Below are positions 5,990 through 10,429 of a DNA stretch of 10,429 nt, piece by piece (position 1 is the stretch's first letter; each line of letters starts with the position of its first letter). The notes under the pieces were generated by a model that saw only the letters and a program-made list of their open reading frames with translations, ran no database searches and was not told the DNA's origin. The stretch is from Deltaproteobacteria bacterium GWA2_55_10 (lineage in GTDB: Bacteria > Desulfobacterota > GWC2-55-46): positions 7,918 through 18,346 of the forward strand of contig MGPL01000005.1 in the NCBI GenBank assembly GCA_001797415.1, read 5' to 3'. Made by a program: the position numbers and the translations under genes.

Positions 5990-7246
5990 ATGTCTGTAAA
6001 GGATGATGTCCTTCAAATAGCCAGGGCAGCCAAGGCTGCTTCGCTTGGGCTCTCAAGGCTCGATACCGGAAAAAAGAACGCCGCGCTCCTCAAGATGGCT
6101 GACGGCCTTGTGGCTGCATCGGCGTATTTGAAGGAAGAGAACAGGAAAGACCTCGAGGCAGCCGGGAAGAAGGGCCTTCAGAAGGCCATGATCGAGCGGC
6201 TGACCTTGTCCGATAAGGCTATCGACACCATGGCTGCCGGACTCCGTGAGGTCGCTGCCCTGCCTGACCCTGTGGGCGAGGTCACGCGGATGTGGAAGAG
6301 GCCCAACGGCCTCATGGTCGGCAGGATGAGGATACCCATAGGGGTCATCGGCATCATCTACGAGTCCAGGCCCAACGTGACGGCTGACGCTGCGGGGCTT
6401 TGCCTCAAGTCGGGAAACGCGGTCATACTGAGGGGCGGCAGCGAGGCCATAAACTCTAACACCGCGATTGCCAGGATACTTAACGAGTCCTGCGAGGCTG
6501 CCGGCGTTCCGGGCCGCGCGATACAGGTCATCCCCACGACAGACAGGGAGGCCGTCCTCGAGATGCTCAAGTTAGAGGAATATATAGACCTCATCATCCC
6601 CAGGGGCGGCGAAGGGCTTATCAGGTTCGTAGTCGAGAATTCGAAGATACCGGTCATAAAGCATTACAAGGGCGTCTGCCACGTATTCGTGGACGAGTCG
6701 GCTGATATCGGGATGGCAGAGAGGATAGCATTCAACGCGAAGGTGCAGAGGCCCGGCGTGTGCAACTCGATGGAGACGCTCCTTGTGCATAAAGGCATAG
6801 CAGAGAAGTTCCTGCCAGGAATGTATGAGAAGTACAAGTCAGCGGGCGTGGAGCTCCGCGGATGCGAGATGACGTTGCGGATTTTGAAGGATATCAAGGC
6901 CGCCTCTGTTGAGGACTGGTCAGCCGAGTACCTCGACCTGATCCTCGCGGTCAAGGTCGTGGATAGTATGGACGAGGCCATAGACCATATCTCGCGGTAC
7001 GGCTCTCTCCATACCGAATCGATAGTCACAAAGGACTACGCCAATTCGCAGAGGTTTTTGCGCGAGGTCAACTCGTCGACCGTGCTTGTTAACGCCTCGA
7101 CAAGGTTCTCTGACGGCTTCCAGCTCGGGCTTGGCGCGGAGATAGGCATCTCTACAACAAAGATACACGCCTTCGGGCCCATGGGCCTTGAAGAGCTTAC
7201 CACCCAGAAGTTCATAATATACGGCGAGGGGCAGGTCAGGGAATAG
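5990..7246 (+). CDS. proA: gamma-glutamyl phosphate reductase
   Basis: The 418-residue enzyme reduces glutamyl 5-phosphate with NADPH to glutamate semialdehyde, the second step of proline synthesis. It is an aldehyde-dehydrogenase-fold protein. The catalytic cysteine is Cys258 in QRPGVCNSMETLLVHK. Other family blocks are GVIGIIYESRPNVTADAAGL (118-137), KSGNAVILRGGSEAINSN (140-157), the PRGGEGLI block (204-211), TRFSDGFQLGLGAEIGIST (371-389) and FGPMGLEELT (395-404). Length is normal and complete. AAGGAG at 5978-5983 with a 6-base spacer fixes the start. It lies 140 bases after proB and 87 bases before the PATAN gene, with no terminator in between, so co-transcription onward is possible. Confidence 0.97.
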   Translation: MSVKDDVLQIARAAKAASLGLSRLDTGKKNAALLKMADGLVAASAYLKEENRKDLEAAGKKGLQKAMIERLTLSDKAIDTMAAGLREVAALPDPVGEVTRMWKRPNGLMVGRMRIPIGVIGIIYESRPNVTADAAGLCLKSGNAVILRGGSEAINSNTAIARILNESCEAAGVPGRAIQVIPTTDREAVLEMLKLEEYIDLIIPRGGEGLIRFVVENSKIPVIKHYKGVCHVFVDESADIGMAERIAFNAKVQRPGVCNSMETLLVHKGIAEKFLPGMYEKYKSAGVELRGCEMTLRILKDIKAASVEDWSAEYLDLILAVKVVDSMDEAIDHISRYGSLHTESIVTKDYANSQRFLREVNSSTVLVNASTRFSDGFQLGLGAEIGISTTKIHAFGPMGLEELTTQKFIIYGEGQVRE

Positions 7247-7333
7247 GGTCTTGGCCGGGGGGTAGCAAAATTTGGCTGTTTGGGATAGAATATACACGGA
7301 AAAACGGGCGTTTGGAGCCCGGGGAGGAAAGCC

Positions 7334-7738
7334 GTGGGCGTAAAAGGCAGGCTCAAGGACATGGGCCTTGTCGACATAGTCCAGATATTCAACGCCGAGA
7401 GAAAGACGGTGGCAGTGCACCTGGGCTCTGAGATGGGCTACGGACGCGTCTATATAAAGGACGGCCAGATAGTCCACGCCATGTACAGGGAGTTCACCGG
7501 GCCGGAGGCCTTCTTCCAGCTTCTTGCGTGGAAGGACGGTGAGTTCGAAGTGGAGCCGGACGCCGCCGCGCCCGACCGCACCATAAGCGAATCTCCGGAG
7601 GGTCTCATACTCGAAGGCCTCCGCAGGCTTGACGAGGCGCGGGGCAAGGGCAGGGACCAGGGCGCCAATGTCGGCGACATCGAGTCCATAAGGCTCATGA
7701 ACAGGCTCCTTGAGATTGGCATACTGGAGAAGATCTGA
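7334..7738 (+). CDS. PATAN/DUF4388 domain protein
   Basis: This 134-residue protein is mostly one DUF4388 domain (about residues 3-100), the fold first noted at the N-terminus of cyanobacterial PatA and common in signalling proteins. Typical landmarks are KGRLKDMGLVDIVQIFNAER (4-23), GYGRVYIKDGQIVHAMY (35-51), the GPEAFFQLLAWKDGEFEVEP stretch (56-75) and the C-terminal helix ILEGLRRLDE (92-101). Its partners in other systems are protein-protein, and no enzyme motif is visible. A GTG start is set by GGGGAGG (7321-7327, 7-base spacer). A 5-pair stem CGGGC/GCCCG (7305-7309 with 7317-7321) touches the first base of that site and could modulate translation. Only 5 bases separate it from the next gene, so the two products probably work together. 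Confidence 0.85.
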   Translation: MGVKGRLKDMGLVDIVQIFNAERKTVAVHLGSEMGYGRVYIKDGQIVHAMYREFTGPEAFFQLLAWKDGEFEVEPDAAAPDRTISESPEGLILEGLRRLDEARGKGRDQGANVGDIESIRLMNRLLEIGILEKI

Positions 7739-7743
7739 GGCAG

Positions 7744-10083
7744 ATGGCCGGAGACTATAAGAAAATAGCCATAATCGGCGCGAACAAGGAGGGGCTCAAG
7801 CTCCTGCCCGTTCTCCTTGGCGACAAGCGGAGCCGCATCGTCCTCATCGCGGACCCGAACAGGAACGCCATGCTCTTCAAATTGAAGGAGCTTGGCTACC
7901 GCATCCCGCCGAAATACGAGATCGAGGTCACGACCGACCTTGAGCGCATAAAAAAGATACAGGGTCTGGACATAGTCATTAACGCCCTGCAGGACCAGCA
8001 TACCGAGAAGTTCCTCGAGGCGCAGGAGTTCAAGGACGTAGAGAAGCTCGGCCCCCTTTCCACAAGGCTCATCTGGGGCGTGAGGGCCTCTGCCCCGCAG
8101 GACGGCCTTGGCCAGGACAAGTCACACGAGCAGACCAACCTCCTTATGGCGTTCCGCGAGATAGTCGACGCGGTACGCCTTACCATCGACAGGAAAGAGC
8201 TCCTCTCCGTCATATTGAAGCTTGCCACCGAATCGACCCGCGCGGAGCGCGGCTCCATCATGCTCCTCAACGAGGAGAAGACGCTCAGGGTCGAGATAGC
8301 AAAGGGCATGGACGAGGAGGTCGTAAGGAAGATAAGGGTGCCCATCGGAGAAGGCATTTCCGGCAAGGTCGCGGCCACCGGAAAGCCGATACTCATAAGC
8401 GGGAAGGCGCGCTCAGGGGATTTCTCCAGGCCCATGGACAGGAGCGACGTCAAGAGCGCAATGTGCGTACCCCTTATCGTTAACGGCGAGTTCATAGGCG
8501 TCATCAATGTCAGCTCGAGCGAATCGACCCATGTCTTCACTGAGGACGACCTCGGGTTCCTTACGAGCCTCGCCGGATTAGCGGCCGAGGTCATACAGCG
8601 TTCCAACGAGTACGAGAGCCTCAGGGTCGATTCCGCGAAGTTCACCTTCTGGAAAGAGGTGGACTCGCTGATGTCCACCCAGCTTCCCCTGGAGAAGCGC
8701 TTGAGCGCGGTATGCAAGCGGCTGGTAGAGATTGTAACGGGCCTTACCTGCTTCATCTATGTATACGACGACGATTCAGGGAGGCTCATGCTCCTGGCGT
8801 CGAGCATAAGGGATACAAAGGGGCTTGGGCTCCTGACGCTCCGTCCTGGAGAGGGCATAGAGGGCTCGTCCGCCGAGGACATGACGGATACTTTTCTCGT
8901 GGACAGGACAGAGCATGGGCATATCAAGAGGGTCTATATCTCTCTGCCCATGATAACCAGGGGGCAGCTCGTAGGCACGCTTAACGGACAGCTCATCTCC
9001 AGCCAGGGGCTCTCGGTCTATCACGAGTCGTTCCTCAAGGACATAAGGACTCTCCTCGCGGAGAGCATATTCAAGTACAAGCAGAGCGAGCGCGAGAAGA
9101 TGCGCTCCAGGAAGATGTTCGCCGTAGACGAGGCCGGTCTCGAGATGATATCCATCAGGGACACCAAGCGGCTCGTCACGATAATAGCGACGACTCCCGC
9201 TGCCATACTCGGCGCGGAAGGCTCGCTGCTTCGCATAAAGCAGGCTGGCTCCAAGAGGTTCCAGACCGCAGCCACCTTCGGCCTTGACGAGGGGAAGATA
9301 AGGGACTATTTCCTGCCGTTCGAAAAAGAGACGGTCATGGAGGTCCTCCGTAAGGGCGAGCCCGTCTCCCGCGAGTTCTCAGAGGAGGCGAGCCCGTATA
9401 TAAGGTCGGTGCTATCGAAGCCGCTCATGGTCAACGACGAGGTAGTCGGAGTATTGTCGCTCTTCAACAAGTCCGGCGATAACTCGCTCTTCCCGTGCGC
9501 ATTCTCAAAGCACGATATGGACATACTCGCAAGGTTCTCCGTATACGCTGAAAAGGCGCTGACAAACATACAGCCGCAGGAGACCAAAGAGGTCAGGAGC
9601 GAGAGCGCGGCCGGCGGGCCTTCGCCGCTTTCGATATTCGAGCAGAAGGTCGAGCAGGAGCTCAACCGGGCCAGGCGCTTCGACAGGGGCCTCGTGCTCG
9701 CCACGGTGCGCATAGTAGGCGTAAAGGACCTGGCCCAGGGAAGGCCGGAGTTCGAGGCGTCATTAATAGGCCACATCAGGAGAAAGACCCGGAGCTTTGA
9801 TGTAGTCATCAGGCTCAATGAAGAGACCTTCGGCTTCCTGTTCCTCGACACGGACGAGAAGGTGACGAGGCTGCTGCATTCGATAACCGAAGTCATAGCC
9901 AACGAGGAGACCTTCAAGAAGGCTTTCGCCGCCGGAAAAGCCGACATACTCTACGGCTATGCCGTATTCCCGAGGGACGGCGATTCATTCACCGAGCTTT
10001 TCGCCAAGGCATCGAACAGGGTGAAGCTCGATGTCAACAGGCCGAGCGAGCCTGATTATAAGGAGCTTGGAAGCAAATGGTAA
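7744..10083 (+). CDS. Rossmann - triple GAF - degenerate GGDEF signalling protein
   Basis: This is a 779-residue soluble protein with no membrane segment. Residues 6-115 look like an NAD(P)-binding Rossmann unit: KKIAIIGANKEG (6-17) gives G-x-N-x-x-G, acidic Asp37 ends the second strand (RIVLIAD), and DIVINAL (76-82) fits strand 4. Three GAF-type sensor domains follow, at about 148-288 (VPIGEGISGKVAATGKPILI at 199-218; CVPLIVNGEFIGVINV), 312-445 (LRPGEGIEGS; LPMITRGQLVGTLNG) and 470-608 (SKPLMVNDEVVGVLSLFNK). The C-terminus (about 635-762) is laid out like a diguanylate cyclase domain, but the signature position in DVVIRLNEETFGFLFLD reads NEETF (692-696) instead of GGDEF, so cyclase activity is unlikely. 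The start follows the PATAN stop by 5 bases; TGAGG lies close upstream and GGAGA 13 bases away. Domain limits are by eye. Confidence 0.8.
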   Translation: MAGDYKKIAIIGANKEGLKLLPVLLGDKRSRIVLIADPNRNAMLFKLKELGYRIPPKYEIEVTTDLERIKKIQGLDIVINALQDQHTEKFLEAQEFKDVEKLGPLSTRLIWGVRASAPQDGLGQDKSHEQTNLLMAFREIVDAVRLTIDRKELLSVILKLATESTRAERGSIMLLNEEKTLRVEIAKGMDEEVVRKIRVPIGEGISGKVAATGKPILISGKARSGDFSRPMDRSDVKSAMCVPLIVNGEFIGVINVSSSESTHVFTEDDLGFLTSLAGLAAEVIQRSNEYESLRVDSAKFTFWKEVDSLMSTQLPLEKRLSAVCKRLVEIVTGLTCFIYVYDDDSGRLMLLASSIRDTKGLGLLTLRPGEGIEGSSAEDMTDTFLVDRTEHGHIKRVYISLPMITRGQLVGTLNGQLISSQGLSVYHESFLKDIRTLLAESIFKYKQSEREKMRSRKMFAVDEAGLEMISIRDTKRLVTIIATTPAAILGAEGSLLRIKQAGSKRFQTAATFGLDEGKIRDYFLPFEKETVMEVLRKGEPVSREFSEEASPYIRSVLSKPLMVNDEVVGVLSLFNKSGDNSLFPCAFSKHDMDILARFSVYAEKALTNIQPQETKEVRSESAAGGPSPLSIFEQKVEQELNRARRFDRGLVLATVRIVGVKDLAQGRPEFEASLIGHIRRKTRSFDVVIRLNEETFGFLFLDTDEKVTRLLHSITEVIANEETFKKAFAAGKADILYGYAVFPRDGDSFTELFAKASNRVKLDVNRPSEPDYKELGSKW

Positions 10084-10325
10084 CGGTCAGGTTCTTTGCC
10101 ATGCTCAAGGGGTTGGCAAAGACCGAGGTCAAGGAATATAATGTGAGCTCTCCCGTTACGGTAGAGGAGCTCAAGTCTTTTATAAAACGCGATTTCCCGG
10201 CATTGGCCGGGCTCATACAGAGCCGCTCGCTCCTCGTCTCGGTAAACCAGGAGTTCGCTAAAAATGACACGCTGGTTAAGGACGGCGACGAGGTCGGCTT
10301 TCTTCCGCCGTTCTCGGGCGGGTAG
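10077..10325 (+). CDS. MoaD/ThiS family ubiquitin-fold protein
   Basis: This 82-residue protein has the length and ends of a MoaD/ThiS sulfur carrier. It starts MVTVRFFAMLKGLA, has a middle VTVEELKSFIKRDFPAL, and finishes DGDEVGFLPPFSGG with the bare Gly-Gly terminus that in this family is adenylated and thiocarboxylated. MoaD supplies sulfur for molybdopterin; relatives serve thiamine, cysteine or tungsten-enzyme pathways. No MoaE, MoeB-like E1 or other cofactor gene is in view. The ATG overlaps the last 7 bases of the upstream gene in another frame, and GGAG at 10062-10065 lies inside that gene, so translation is probably coupled. Which pathway it serves cannot be decided here. Confidence 0.85.
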   Translation: MVTVRFFAMLKGLAKTEVKEYNVSSPVTVEELKSFIKRDFPALAGLIQSRSLLVSVNQEFAKNDTLVKDGDEVGFLPPFSGG

Positions 10326-10328
10326 GTC

Positions 10329-10357
10329 TGTCATTGCGAGAGAAGCGCGGCAATCTC
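10329..10357. repeat. dispersed intergenic repeat (TGTCATTGCGAG...GCAATCTC)
   Basis: Directly after the MoaD-like gene, TGTCATTGCGAG leads through AGAAGCGCGG to CAATCTC. ATTGC (10333-10337) pairs with GCAAT (10350-10354). I recall the same pattern as an abundant intergenic repeat in Deltaproteobacteria, Nitrospirota and related genomes. Only one copy lies in this window, so the family call rests on memory. Confidence 0.45.
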
Positions 10358-10402
10358 AGCCATTGTTTCTCCCTGCTCGTATGCGTAAACCACCCAGCTT
10401 AT

Positions 10403-10429
10403 CTCCTCTCCCCTGGGGGAGAGGATGAA
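10403..10429. repeat. perfect hairpin repeat at the right edge (partial)
   Basis: TCCTCTCCCC (10404-10413) and GGGGAGAGGA (10416-10425) form 10-base perfect arms around TG. The sequence continues GATGAA to the edge and is probably cut off. It resembles the widespread CCTCTCCCC-type intergenic palindromes. There is no T-run in view, so a terminator role is not shown. No gene is visible between 10326 and 10429. Confidence 0.45.

Noticed and set aside
5809..6006. Small open frame bridging proB and proA
   Set aside because: It overlaps both neighbours in another frame, has no ribosome binding site and resembles no known protein.
7272..7296. Promoter candidate before the PATAN gene (TTGGCT with TAGAAT/TATACA)
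   Set aside because: Spacing is wrong for a sigma70 promoter (8 bases for TAGAAT, 13 for TATACA), and no -35 is found at normal distance.
7896..8756. Minus-strand open frame of 286 codons opposite the GAF protein
   Set aside because: Serine- and arginine-rich translation with no family features, entirely inside a well-supported plus-strand gene.

Overview
The window reads as bacterial chromosome, GC-rich but not extreme. It carries conserved housekeeping genes with short accessory or signalling genes around them. Frequent AGG (Arg) and ATA (Ile) codons, even in ribosomal protein genes, strong Shine-Dalgarno sites, a PATAN/DUF4388 signalling protein, and intergenic elements of the CCCCCTTT-tct-AAAGGGGG and 'TGTCATTGCGAG...GCAATCTC' types suggest a Deltaproteobacteria-like or Nitrospirota-like lineage. 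That is a style judgement; no rRNA or clade marker is present.

Left part (1-2537): the 5' end of a secreted-protein gene runs off the left edge on the minus strand. A divergent plus-strand gene encodes a DUF3108 protein with a signal peptide (354-1187). Next come a small repeat element with degenerate terminal inverted repeats (1189-1317) and a convergent minus-strand MFS transporter (1350-2537).

Middle (2538-7246): a recognisable sigma70-type promoter drives rplU-rpmA (ribosomal proteins L21 and L27), which ends at a good intrinsic terminator (3270-3317). obgE (ribosome-assembly GTPase), proB and proA (first two steps of proline synthesis) follow in the same direction. The order rplU-rpmA-obgE-proB-proA is a classic cluster, but here the gaps hold repeats. 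Two related hairpin units and a long inverted element lie before obgE, a second inverted repeat lies after it, and two nearly identical 35-base direct repeats flank obgE. The nadD-rsfS genes that often follow proA are absent.

Right part (7247-10429): a tight three-gene unit follows proA. It encodes a small PATAN/DUF4388 protein, then (5-base gap) a 779-residue soluble protein with an N-terminal Rossmann-like domain, three GAF-type sensor domains and a GGDEF-like C-terminal domain whose signature is NEETF, then (7-base overlap) a MoaD/ThiS-type ubiquitin-fold protein ending in Gly-Gly. This unit is the most unusual part of the window: a putative NAD- and small-ligand-sensing pseudo-cyclase coupled to a sulfur-carrier-like protein. 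The right edge holds two further dispersed-repeat types and no visible gene.
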